From NCBI GenBank assembly GCA_963971535.1, contig OZ020586.1:78472412-78536411 (forward strand): 64,000 bases of DNA. The letters run 5' to 3'. How positions within the stretch are numbered: position 1 is the stretch's first letter; each line of letters begins with the position of its first letter. A program made the translations under genes and the position numbers. The notes beneath the pieces are model-generated. The model had not been told where the DNA came from. It ran no database searches and was given only the letters and a program-made list of their open reading frames with translations. Shown here one piece after another: positions 24,401 to 37,815 of the stretch. This DNA is from Notolepis coatsorum. Its lineage: Eukaryota; Chordata; Actinopteri; Aulopiformes; Paralepididae.

Positions 24401-27400
24401 CATCTCGAAAGCGATCCAATGCACTCGAGTGTTTGTCTGGATCCACATAACAAGATAGCTCTGCCGGAACATGTTCCCCGATGCACAGAGCGCCACATCC
24501 GGTTTAGAGTGGAGTGCAACTCGCCCGAAATCCACCAGGCGGCGGTATTGAGGCATGGCAATATCAGAGTCCAGAGGCTCCCACAGCTTTGCTGGATGAA
24601 TTATGAATGCCAATAGCGAATAAAGGAAATAACGATCATGAAAACGATCTCGTTGTTGGCGTTATTAGATTGGCGGGCAATAACGAGTAAACTCGTTCTT
24701 GGCCAGGAATATGTTAAAGAAAGTTGATTTAATCAAATAAAAATACTAATTTAATCACTATTAAAATTGAGGATTTAGTTTGAGGATATATAATAATAAA
24801 AATAATTGATAATTATCGGCCACTGTCATCGGTAAATGTGATCTTATAGGCCGATACACGACCGATATATCGGTGCACCCCTACTTAACACCAACCGCTG
24901 AAGTGCCCTTGAGCAAGGCACTAAACCACCAACTGCTCCATTGGAGTTGCTCAGTGGCCAACAGTGTCAGACTGTGGTTGTACTGGGCAGCTCCCAGGTG
25001 TGAATGTGAAGCAGGGCGTAGCTGAAAAAGAGCATCCGTGATCACCGAACCTACCCTGGTTAAATAAATAAGAATTTATTAATTAATCGTGAGTTATACA
25101 TGTTTTTCATTGCATGCATGCTTCTTTGGAGACCTATTTCAGAACACACTGCTTCTATTCTATCCGACTCGGGAAGACGGCATCACAGCGTTCTGTCTGA
25201 ACGCACACACTTATACCGTCTTGCTAGGTTCAGTGTGGACAACCCAAAGCCAGCAGATCCTTGGACTGCTGCCAACTTGCCTACAGGTGTACATTCTCCA
25301 AAAAAGTATGGGCAGTTATGGTCTTTGTTCCCAGGGCTTATTTTTACTAACTGTCCCTCGGGTCCGTACTGAACTGGGAAAAAGGGCGTTCAGGTATGCA
25401 GCTACCTTCACCTGGATTCGGCTACAAAACCACCTGAATTTGCATAAGCTGGTCTCACTGGTTGCTTTTAAACACTTCTAAGTGATATGGAATCCAGCAC
25501 ATCTGGCTGCAGATGTTTTGAATGACTATGAATGGTTCTGTGAATTGTCCTTGTGCTGCTGCCTATTTTGGCCAGGACGCACTTGTAAAATAGATTTTTA
25601 ATCTCAGAGATTTTTCTGGTTAAATAAAAGATTTAATATTGCGGTATAATGCTGCGAAGTCTGTGTGAAAAGGGCTCCAGACTCTGCCTGTCCTCCATAG
25701 ACACTAGTGGACTGTGTGTTTGACTCCTGACAACAGATCCAGGTGCAGCACCCTGCAGCCAAGTCCATGATTGAGATCAGCCGTACCCAGGATGAAGAGG
25801 TTGGAGACGGGACGACATCAGTCATCATTCTGGGTAAGAAATTGTTGAATAAAAAAATATTCAAACTTGATTGGGATCAAAGTATATGACTTGGGCTCCT
25901 GGACCAAGTTATTTTGAAGAAAACACTTGGGTCAAATAGAATCTGTCGCAAAAAGTGTGCTCCACGAAAGTTCTCTCTATGACCGTCTTAGTCTTCTATG
26001 ATGCAGTCACATAGACTCACATTTGGATGAAAAAAATCGTTGGTCTTTGCCTTGTAGTCTGCATCTCTCTCACTCCTCTTCACTGTTATTTTTTATTTTT
26101 TTCCTCTAACTGTCCTCACTTTATTCCCTTGATTATCTCTCCCTCTCTGCCTGTCTCTGTGTCACTCCCTCTGTCTCCTTCCCTCTCATCTCTCCTTGTG
26201 TGTCTGTCTAGCTGGTGAGATGTTGTCTGTAGCAGAGCAGTTCTTGGCGCAGCAGATGCATCCTACAGTCATCATCAGTGCCTACAGACAGGCCCTGGAA
26301 GACATGCTCAGTGCACTCAAAGACATCAGGTACACACACTTTCTTCTCTCTCTCTCTCTTGCATGTACACACACTCACAGTAACTGCAATCAACAGTTAT
26401 TGATTGCAATTGGTTCTCATAGTTACTATAGACAAACGAACATTCTAGAACGGACCACTTGTCATTTCTACGTAGCTGTTAATATTAGCCAACACTGCAG
26501 CGGTTTCAAGCTGTTACCCTGGCAACGCAGCTGACCTATCTCAAACCCCGCCCTCTTTTCTTGATCCTTTCAAGAAAAGGGAAGGGAAGCAACAGTCGTA
26601 ATTGGAGGATCAAGAAAAGAGGGCCGGGTTTGAGATGGTTCCATTCCACCGAAACCGGACTTCAGGCTGTATACTAGACTTCAAGCAAAGCTACTAGGCT
26701 GCAGGCAGTATACTAGACTTCAAGCAAAGCTACTAGGCTGCAGGCAGTATACTAGACTTCAAGCAAAGCTACTGGGCTGCAGGCAGTATACTAGACTTCA
26801 GGCAAAGCTACTAGGCTGCAGGCAGTATACTAGACTTCAGGCAAAGCTACTAGGCTGCAGGCAGTATACTAGACTTCAGGCAAAGCTACTAGGCTGCAGG
26901 CAGTATACTAGACTTCTGGGCTACTAGGCTGCAGGCAGTATACTAGACCAGGCAAAGCTACTAGACTCACAAAGTCTGTTCTAAGTGTAAGCTTAGAGTG
27001 AGATTGGGAAGTGTTTCCCATAATTATTCTTCCCCTCTTCAGGGCGTCAGTCAGTTTAACCCTAACCCATCAGAAGATGGGAAATAAGTATTTCCCAAAC
27101 TGGAGTGTTTCTTTTTAATATTCTGTATAACTAAAACACACCTCTCTTCCCCTCCTTCTCTCTTCCTCTTCCACTCTCTTCTCACCCTCCTCAGCACCCC
27201 AGTGGACGCTAATGACCGCACCGTGATGCTGAAGATCATTAACTCTGCCATCAACACCAAGGCTCTGTCCCGCTGGTCTGACATGGCCTGTGGCATCGCT
27301 CTGGACGCCGTCAAAACGGTGGAGCTGGAAGAGAACGGACGCAAGGAGATCGACATCAAGAAGTATGCCAAAGTGGAGAAGGTTAGTGTGCGGGCGACTT

Positions 27401-30400
27401 TGTTACTATGCAAGGGTGAAATATACGTCTGGACAGTGTGATGAGTGTGTTTTACAAGATGAACATAATTAGCCATCCATCCACTAGGCTTGGGCGGTAT
27501 CATTTTTTTCATACCTTGATTACCTAATACCCCGGTATACGGTATATGACTGACTGTATGACTTTCATTTTCATCAGCGGGGGGGGGGGGGGGGGGGGGG
27601 TGGCATCCTAGTGCTAACGTTAGCTCTCAGAATGGTAGCAGTTCGCCCGCAGCATCCTAGTGCTAACGTTAGCTCTCAGAATGGTAGCAGTTCGCCCGCA
27701 GCATACTAGTGCTAACGTTAGCTCTCAGAATGGTAGCAGTTCGCCCGCAGCATCCTACACACACTCTCGTTACCACAACGCTTTACGATATTTTCACAGC
27801 ACTCACTACATTACCGTAAAGCGTGAACACCGTTGTGATCATACACAACAGTTAGCTCTCAGATTAGCCAGTTAGCTAGCAGCAACGGTAAGCGTGTCTC
27901 ATTTAATTTCCACCACTGAAGCAGGGTTTCCCCTCCTCCTGTGTGTAGACAACCAGTTCTGCGTGGCTCGCTCCACTAGTGAGGACTGGTCTCGCCCTCT
28001 GCTGGCGCGTGTGTGCACTACAACAAAACTCCGTTTTGACGGTATTGATTTTTTTTTTTAATCTTTTTCCCCCTCCATTTTCCTCCGATTTTCTCCCATC
28101 CCAATGTTAGTCGTATGCCAATTCCCAATCCCTTCCTGGTCGCTGCGCACTTACCCCCCACAGTCAGATCATCTGGGAGAGTGGAGGCTACCACGTGCTT
28201 CCTCCGACACACGTCCAGCCAATCACCGCTTCTTTTCACCTGGCAGCGCGGATTCTCATTGAGAGGGCGTAGCGTGTGGGAGGATCACACTATCCCACTC
28301 GGGTCCTATCCGCGCTTAGCAGGCGCCCCGACCGAACTGTAGGAGTTGCTGTTTACAACGACCCGGACCCACCCCGCCAGCTTCTCCCACCCTCTAATAC
28401 AGCCAATTGTATTAGTGTGAACGGTAGGGCTGGGCGATAAAACGATAACGATAACTATCGCGATAAATTATTTCCTCGAAATAAACATGAAACGTGGTCG
28501 CAAAGTTTCGATATATCGATTTTCCAAGCTTGGTTCCGTTCAGCCTCGGCTCAGCACACTCACTAACAACAACCAACCTTACGTGATGACGTGCTACGCA
28601 CAACAGCTAACAACCAATCAGTGAAGGAGATGGCCGAGATCGACGGAGACCCGGAAGGAGACCCAGAGCGGTAGGACTCGCTCAACAACAAGGCTTGCTA
28701 GGCTAATTAGCTTGCACGGCATTGTTTTATATATTTACGTGCCGAGTATGTGTGTGTGGTGAATTCTGAGGCCACGTTTATAGTAGTGGGGGTATACAGT
28801 GGAAGTCGTTTCAATATATTGTGGCGGAAGAGAGTATTTTAGTGTCATATTTATTGTCATGAGATACTCCGCTTGTCGGCTAACTGCTAACGTGCGAGGA
28901 CTGATGACGTCATCAACTCGACTTGAGACATTCGCAGCAGCATATTAGAAGTTAATTAAACTTGACAGACATTATATCGACGATAATTATTGATATCGAA
29001 TTATATGAAAATAATTGTATAATTTTATCGCGATAACGTTTTTGGTCATATCGCCCAGCCCTAGTGAACGGCCAGCCAAGCTGGTGACAACCCCGGAGCT
29101 GTGAGCTGGATTCGAACAGGCGGGGTTGGTGACGAACGCAATCTCCGCTAGGCCACCTAACCGCCCTGACGGTATTGATTTTCAATACCGTCGGGATTTC
29201 TAAATACCCGGGTATACCGTCATACCGCCCAAGCCTACCATCCACCCACCCACAGACGAGACATACTGTGGATCAGGGGTTCTCAAACCTTTCTGCTGCC
29301 AAGGCTCCCCTGTGTCCAATAAAATATTCCAGGGCCCCCCTACATACGATAAAGACATTTCCCCCCCCTGTATTTTTTGCTACAATGATGATAAAAGTGC
29401 TTGCTTTCAAAGTAACGTTTATTTAAGTGCTTAGTACTGTTGACATTACACTGCTTGTAGTAGTAAATCAAATGGCATATTTGGATAAGTGACTATTTCT
29501 AAAAAAATTAAAAAAAGAGAATCATTTAAAAACATAAAATTACAGAAAATGAACACTAATATGCGGCGTTTAGTGGTGTCATTTGACATACCTGTACCCC
29601 TCCCCCACTGCTGCTATGACACCTGCATTTCCCCAAGAGGATCAATAAAGGAATGTCTTCCACTGAGTGTGTGGTATTTCTTCCTATTTGAATCTCGCTG
29701 CCAGTACCAGCATCTAAATAAGACTCAGGCGTGCGTTTACCTGTCCTCTTGTTGAGGCGTTTACCTGTCCTCTTGTTGTCCCCCAGGTCCCAGGCGTTTA
29801 CCTGTCCTCTTGTTGTCCCCCAGGTCCCAGGCGTTTACCTGTCCTCTTGTTGTCCCCCAGGTCCCAGGCGTTTACCTGTCCTCTTGTTGTCCCCCAGGTC
29901 CCAGGCGTTTACCTGTCCTCTTGTTGTCCCCCAGGTCCCAGGCGGCATCATCGAGGACTCATATGTGCTGAAGGGAGTGATGGTGAATAAAGACGTGACC
30001 CACCCCAGGATGAGAAGGATGATCAAGAACCCTAGAATCATCCTGCTGGACTGTTCTCTGGAGTACAAGAAGGGAGAGAGCCAGGTACACGCACGCATAC
30101 AGACAGACACACACACTAATGCCCTGGTACTGATGCCTGGGCTTTGGGTATCGGCCGATAACGTGTACCAATCCATTACTTTTAATGAATGGTATAGACT
30201 TGGACTGTTATGTTGGGGTCGTTGGCCAAAAATGATTGAGATGTAATACATTTTTGTCCATTAGAGGGAGTTAACGTGTCAAATGCAACAAATCAAGTTA
30301 CTTTACTTTTTAGTATCTGGGAATTTATCCGATATTCAATGTTAGCCTTGTATTGGATCGATATCACATACCGGGTACATACATGGTGTTCTCTAGAATA

Positions 30401-33400
30401 CAAGAAAGGAGAGAGTCACATATACAGGCTTATACTGATCCTCTCTCCGCCACGCAGTCGGTCCCTTTTACCGTCTTGAATTTCATCTTCACTGACACAC
30501 TCTCATAATACACCTCTGTGTTCATCTTTTCCAGACAGACATTGAGATCACCCGTGAGGAAGACTTTGCCAAGATCCTTCAGATGGAGGAAGATTACATC
30601 CAGCAGATCTGTGAAGACATTATCAGACTGAAGCCTGACCTGATCTTTACGGAGAAAGGCGTCTCGGGTATATAATATATATGAGATATATGGATGGATT
30701 GATATAATATATAATTTATATAGATTGATGTAATATATGAGATAGATGTTACCGTAAAAGGCATCTCCGATACTTAAATATAAAGATGGATGGATGTACA
30801 GACGGATCCGTTAGATGGATACAATAGACACCCAGCCAATGTTTCTTGGTCTCAAAGATTCCCTTGTTTTGTAGTCAACCCGCATCGCTCAACCCGCCAT
30901 GCTCCTCTCTAATAGATCTGGCCCAGCACTACCTGATGAAGGCTAATATCACAGCTATCCGCCGTGTCAGGAAGACTGACAACAACCGCATCGCCAGGTA
31001 ACCCACACAGACCACAGACGTGTATAACCCACACAGACCACAGACGTGTATAACCCACACAGACCACAGACAGGTATAACTCACACAGACCACAGACGTG
31101 TATAACTCACACAGACCACAGACGTGTATAACCCACACAGACCACAGACAGGTATAACTCACACAGACCACAGACTTGTATAACCCACACAGACCACAGA
31201 CAGGTATAACTCACACAGACCACAGACTTGTATAACCCACACAGACCACAGACGTGTATAACCCACACAGACCACAGACAGGTATAACCCACACAGACCA
31301 CAGACGTGTATAACTCACACAGACCACAGACGTGTATAACCCACACAGACCACAGACGTGTATAACCCACACAGACCACAGACTGGTATAACCCACACAG
31401 ACCACAGACTTGTATAACCCACACAGACCACAGACGTGTATAACTCACACAGACCACAGACGTGTATAACCCACACAGACCACAGACGTGTATAACTCAC
31501 ACAGACCACAGACTTGTATAACCCACACAGACCACAGACGTGTATAACCCACACAGACCACAGACGTGTATAACCCACACAGACCACAGACGTGTATAAC
31601 TCACACAGACCACAGACGTGTATAACCCACACAGACTAGACAGGTATAACCCACACAGACCACAGACGTGTATAACCCACACAGACCACAGACGAGTATA
31701 ACTCACACAGACCACAGACGTGTATAACCCACACAGACCACAGACAGGTATAACTCACACAGACCACAGACGAGTATAACCCACACAGACCACAGACGTG
31801 TATAACCCACACAGACCACAGACGTGTATAACCCACACAGACCACAGACGTGTATAACCCACACAGACCACAGACAGGTATAACTCACACAGACCACAGA
31901 CGTGTATAACTCACACAGACCACAGACGTGTATAACTCACACAGACCACAGACGTGTATAATTCACACAGACCACAGACGTGTATAACTCACACAGACCA
32001 CAGACGTGTATAACTCACACAGACCACAGACGAGTATAACCCAGGGCAGGGCTACTAGGCTTTAGGCAGTATACCAGACTTCGTGTAGGGCTACTAGGCT
32101 TTAGCGATACTAGGCTGCAGGCAGTATACTAGGCTGCAGGCAGTATACTAGGCTGCAGGCAGTATACTAAGCTGCAGGCAGTATACTAGGCTGCAGGCAG
32201 TATACTAGGCTGCAGGCAGTATACTAGGCTGCAGGCAGTATACTAGGCTGCAGGCAGTATACTAAGCTTCAGGCAGTATACTAGGCTGCAGGCAGTATAC
32301 TAAGCTTCATGCAGTATACTAGGCTGCAGGCAGTATACTAAGCTTCAGGCAGTATACTAGGCTGCAGGCAGTATACTAAGCTTCAGGCAGTATACTAGGC
32401 TGCAGGCAGTATACTAAGCTTCAGGCAGTATACTAGGCTGCAGGCAGTATACTAGGCTGCAGGCAGTATACTAAGCTGCAGGCAGTATACTAAGCTTCAG
32501 GCAGTATACTAAGCTTCAGGCAGTATACTAGGCTGCAGGCAGTATACTAAGCTTCAGGCAGTATACTAGGCTGCAGGCAGTATACTAGGCTGCAGGCAGT
32601 ATACTAAGCTTCAGGCAGTATACTAAGCTGCAGGCAGTATACTAGGCTGCAGGCAGTATACTAGGCTGCAGGCAGTATACTAGGCTGCAGGCAGTATACT
32701 AAGCTTCAGGCAGTATACTAGGCTCCAGGCAGTATACTAGACTTCAAGCAAAGCTTCAGGGCTTCAGGGCTACTAGACTCTCAAAGTCTGTTCTAAGTGT
32801 TCTAAGTCTGTTCTAATGTTTCCCATCATTCTTCTTCCTCTCTTCAGGGCGTGTGGCGCTCGTATTGCCAGCCGTACAGATGAGCTTCGCGAGGAAGACG
32901 TTGGAACCGGCGCAGGCCTGTTCGAAATAAAGAAGATAGGAGATGAATATTTCACCTTCGTCACAGAGTGTAAAGACCCCAAAGCCTGCACTATCCTCCT
33001 CAGAGGGGCCAGCAAGGAGATCCTGGCGGTAAGATGCTGTTGCTGTTACGAATGCCATCTCTTAGTTGATTAATCGGTTGCTTTGGTCTTAATCGACCAA
33101 GACTTTGTTAGTAGTTTTATTTTCCATGCTGAATGAGTCGCATGCACATCTCTGGTAAGCACTTGAATCTGACACCCTGTCTCCTCCCCTCACAGGAAGT
33201 GGAGCGTAACCTCCAGGACGCCATGCAGGTGTGCCGCAACGTCCTCTTGGACCCCAGTCTGCTGCCGGGGGGCGGAGCCACCGAGATGGCCGTGTCCAAG
33301 CGCCTGGTGGAGCGCTCTAAGTCCATGACGGGGGTGGAGCAGTGGCCCTACAGAGCCGTGGCCGAGGCCCTCGAGGTCATCCCTAGGACCCTCATCCAGA

Positions 33401-36400
33401 ACTGTGGAGCATCTACCATCAGAGTCCTCACATCACTGAGGGTAAGACACTTCTACAGGGTTCGCACAAGGTCCTTGAAGTGCTTAAAGTGCTTGATTTT
33501 TTTTAGGAAAAAAAGGTCAAGGCCTGGAATTCCTTAAACAGCACAAATGTTTACACGGTGCTTAAGAAGTCCTTGAAATTCAAATCAACTATTCGCATTG
33601 AAAGTTTTGTTCATCCATGATAAAATTGTCCTGAATCAAGAAATAGAATTTTATTATTTAAAGTTTAACTAATTGTCAGATTGTTTTTAAGCCATAAATA
33701 TTTGTATTAAATACAGTATTCTATACAAAAAACTGCTTCTAAAAGTGAATTGTATCCTTTTAAATGCCCTTTTAAAATGAAATATACTGCTGGGAAAAGT
33801 ACATGAAAGTCCTTGAATTTCTGTGGGAATCCTGCTTCTACTATCACATCACTGAGGGTAAGACACTTCTATCACATCACTGAGGCTAAGACACTTCTAT
33901 CGGATAGCTTAGAGTAAGACCCTTCTATCACATCACTGAGGGTAAGACACTTCTACTATCACATCACTGAGGGTAAGACACTTCTACTATCACATCACTG
34001 AGGGTAAGACACTTCTATCAGATAGCTTAGAGTAAGACCCTTCTATCACATCACTGAGGGTAAGACTTCTATCACATCATTGAGGGTAAGACACTTCTAT
34101 CAGATCGCTTAGAGCAGGGGTCTCAAACTCGCGGCCCGTTGGATGATATTTTGCGGCCCCCTACTTGACATCAAAATTTAGTGTTAGTGCGGCCCCGCAC
34201 GCAACTTTTTGCAGAGTCATTGCGCGAGTTGGAAGTTTTATTTATTTTATCACTTGTAGGCTACCATAGCGCAGGCTCATGACGGCAACGTTACGTTAGT
34301 GACTTGGTTGAAACGTGATTCCGGAGTGATGCCAAGTAAAGTGGAAGGAAAATATATCCTGTCGCCCAGTGCGTATGGCAGGCATCCTCAAAATTCTCCG
34401 CTATCTCCTCTGCAAGCACTGCTCCACTGTCTTGTGTCTGTCTACTCTGGTCCAATCACATTTAGCGTCCCGTCAGCGTCCCCCCCCCCACCACCCACAG
34501 TCTGCGAATCAGAGGCAGAGTAGGGCGGGTCTTCACGGAATGCGTGTCGTCTCTTTCAACGGTTCAAGTCAGAGCGAGAGTTGACAGCGCATCTACTGGT
34601 AGTCTAATCTGCAGGTACTGTAGCTAGTAACCTCGTTCCCAGTTTTATCTCTGAGATAAATGTAGCTAGTAGCCTAGTTTCGCCAGCAGGCAGCTAGTAG
34701 AAAATGTGGCATGTTCAATGATGGCCAGTAAAAGAAAAGTCGACAGTGAAAATCGCTGCAATTCGAAGGTGAATGGACTGGAAAATATGTGTGCATCCTC
34801 CCAGCACCAAACCAATGTGCCTAACATGCCAAGAAACGGTAGCTCTTGTGAAGAGTGGCAATTTGAAACGCCACTACGAAACAAATGTTATTTTGATGCA
34901 ACCTTTCCTCAAAATTCAGTGCTAAGAACCACAAAAATAAATGGAATGAAATCATCATATCAAGCTGCAAGCAGAATTATTGTTAAATCTGTCACAACGA
35001 GAAAAAGCAACAAAGTCCTCACTCGGTGGCATGGGTTTTGGCTAAACACAAGAAGCCATTCTCTGATGCATACATAATAAAATAATGTATGACTGAAGTG
35101 ATGGAGACCATGTTTGAAGGCAAACAAAAGCAAATCCCACTCAGATCGCACAGCAACCAGAATAACTGAAATACTGGCTGGTAATTTGATTAAACAGCTT
35201 TGTGATAGAATTAAAAAAAATGCACAGTGCATTTCCATAGCTGTGGATGAGTCCACTGACACCACTGAGAAGCCTATGTTCTGAAGAACTGTTCATGTTC
35301 TGAAATGTTATTGCTAAAGATTGAGAAGATTGGATCAGTTGTACTTTTTTTTTGAGTACTTGAACCCCCTTTTTTTGTGGAATATTTGATGCGGCCCAGC
35401 CTCACCCAGACTACCTCCAGCGGCCCCCAGGTAAATTGAGTTTGAGACCCCTGGCTTAGAGTAAGACCCTTCTATCACATCACTGAGGGTAAGACACTAC
35501 TATCAGATCACTGAGGGTAAGACACTACTATCGGATCACTGAGGGTAAGACGCTACTATCAGATCACTAAGGGTAAGACACTACTATCAGAGCACTGAGG
35601 GTAAGACGCTACTATCGGAGCACTGAGGGTAAGACACTACTATCGGATCACTGAGGGTAAGACGCTACTATCGGATCACTGAGGGTAAGACACTACTATC
35701 AGATCACTGAGGGTAAGACACTTATATCAGATCACTGAGGGTAAGACACTTATATCAGATCACAGAGTAAGACAACTATCGGATCACAGAGTAAGACACT
35801 ACTATCAGATCACAGAGTAATACACTTCCATCAGGTCATTGAAGGTAAGACACTGCTACTATCAGCGTACTAACATCACTGAAGGAAAGACGCTTCAGTA
35901 TTCCATGTCACTTGCTGCTACTGATACTAATGGAGAGTTTCTCTGTCTTCAGGCCAAACACACCCAGGAGAACAGCACCAACTGGGGTGTGAACGGAGAG
36001 ACTGGTACCCTGGCCGACATGACTGATCTGGGGATCTGTGAGCCTCTGGCTGTCAAGGCTCAGACATACAAGACAGCAGTAGAGGTGAGAACTCTTACCA
36101 TCACTCTCTCTATGACCCTGTTCACACCTGGCATTAACCACATAACGTGCACCGGGACGTATACGTGCTCACGAGCACTTGCGCGCACAACTTTGCGAGC
36201 GTCTAGCGGCTCGGGGCTGCATTTTTTTGCTGAATATATAATATACAGTTCGAAAGATCTATTTGTTGCTGTTCGAACGCCACCTCAATCGACCAAATGT
36301 ATGCCTCGGACGGTTCTTGAGTTGCATGACGAAATGTCATGCAAGCCTCTTTTTACGTGCCGCACGTCAGATGACCACCCCGGACTCCAGACGCTCCAGA

Positions 36401-37784
36401 ACTGCCAATCATCCGCTGATGGCGAAAATAATTGGTCAGCGTTGTAGCCAACGAGTGTACGTTTCCAACGATGCGAATAACGAGGGGTGCGAATAAACGA
36501 ACTAGGTGAAAGTTGACTAGCGTAAAGATTCAGACTTTAGAACACAAGGTGGTGGATGAGGAAATGGATTTTGGAAAGCCTTTTTTTTTTTTTTGTAGTA
36601 TTTTACTCTGATGTCTCTCAAAGACCTCTGATGTCTCTCAAAGACCCATTTATGAACAGATTTTTATAAAGTTTGGACATGTACTACATAAGACTTCAGA
36701 CGGAAGCGCTGTGTTTTCCGGCTTATACTATGCTGGAATATGGAATCTTGCTACTACTACAGAAAAATGTGAGTACACAAGTTCAGACCTCCGTTACTCT
36801 ATTTCATTAGCACTAAAAGTGATTTTCCTTTTTTGCATTAGTAGCTTCAGAATGTTATCTTTCAAAAGAGACCAGGATCATGCATGTGCTATAAGCATGA
36901 AGCTAAGCAAAAAAAGTATGCAGTCCTCAACTTCAAGTAATTTTTTTTTTTTCTTTTTTTTGGGCCACTTTTCTGGGTGCCTGTTGACGCCACGGGTATT
37001 AGACGGGCCCACTCTATAAGGCCATCTTATCATAACAAGTATTCATTGTGCGTGAGGCTGTTTGTAGAGCTAAATCTATACTTTATATTATTGCTATCTG
37101 TCCATTCTCATTGTCAATTGACACACATTTTTTCATCAATACGTTCCCATTTTATAGCCTCGTGAATATACGCGTTATATGGGATTGGTCTGGTATATTT
37201 CCTGGAACGTGAGATATAAGGCGCTAAGCGCTAATCTGGCCGGTAATGCACTTTTCCGAATTCCAAGAGTAGGGTAATTCTGCAGTGTCGCTCGACGCTC
37301 GGTGACATTGAGTAGGTTATTAAAATTGAATAAATGCCAAAACAACCTTAACACGGACATGTCCGTGGTTGGCCCTCAACCGTTGGATCCGAAACACGGA
37401 CATGTCCGTGGTTGGCCGGGAGTGTGTTAAGAGTTTTGCTTGTGTCTGGCGTCATCCCATCACACGTGGACGGCTTTAACTACAGGCTGCACCCAAATAG
37501 GGTTGGGTACCGTTCACATTTGAACCGGTACCTTTGAATCGATACCGGTACCCAACGGTACCTTTTTCTTTCTGTACTTTAGTCTCAAAAAATTTAATCT
37601 ACCTCAGTTGTAAAAAATTATCCAAACTTCAAATTATTTATTATCATTATTATTTATTTAGAACAATATGTTCATATGTGTGTGTATTAGGGCTGTCCCC
37701 GACTAAGGATTTGGATGGTCGACTAGGATTGGCCAAAATTTGCCGTTAGTCGACTATTGGTCGACTTAAAAAAAAGGTATAAAG

Positions 37785-37815
<31 letters not shown>

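Larger units (their letters stand above)
20053..24883. mobile_element. hAT-type element, outer layer of a nest in cct3 intron 4
   Basis: Ends are TAGGGATGCACCGATAT and ATATATCGGTGCACCCCTA, flanked by CTTAACAC at 20045-20052 and 24884-24891. About 3 kb of the 4.8 kb is made up of later insertions: a SINE (20446-20914), a second hAT (21140-23171) and smaller pieces. A segment near 24530-24615 resembles 61535-61630. Confidence 0.85.
19921..25075 (+). mobile_element. tRNA-derived SINE split by a 4.8-kb nested insertion
   Basis: The head (19921-20052) has A-box-like GAACTAAAGGTTAGAGAAG and B-box CGGTTCGATCCCCC. The body resumes at 24884 (CGCTGAAGTGCCCTTGAGCA) and ends near 25075 in (AAAT)n. The split point carries the 8-bp duplication CTTAACAC made by the inserted hAT element. 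Confidence 0.85.
27485..29237. mobile_element. hAT-type element holding a SINE, cct3 intron 7
   Basis: Ends are TAGGCTTGGGCGGTAT and ATACCGCCCAAGCCTA, with an exact 8-bp duplication CCATCCAC (27477-27484, 29238-29245). Inside lie a poly-G run (27580-27600), three copies of a 49-bp unit with CTAACGTTAGCTCTCAGAAT (about 27610-27755) and a split SINE. Confidence 0.88.

Noticed and set aside
30929-31897. Several overlapping minus-strand frames repeating CVSYTCLWSVWVIHVCGL
   Set aside because: They are frames of the 26-bp minisatellite in cct3 intron 10. The repeat is out of register with any gene.
30998-32765. CRISPR-like regularly spaced repeats
   Set aside because: The units are contiguous without unique spacers, and the DNA is vertebrate. 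These are minisatellites.
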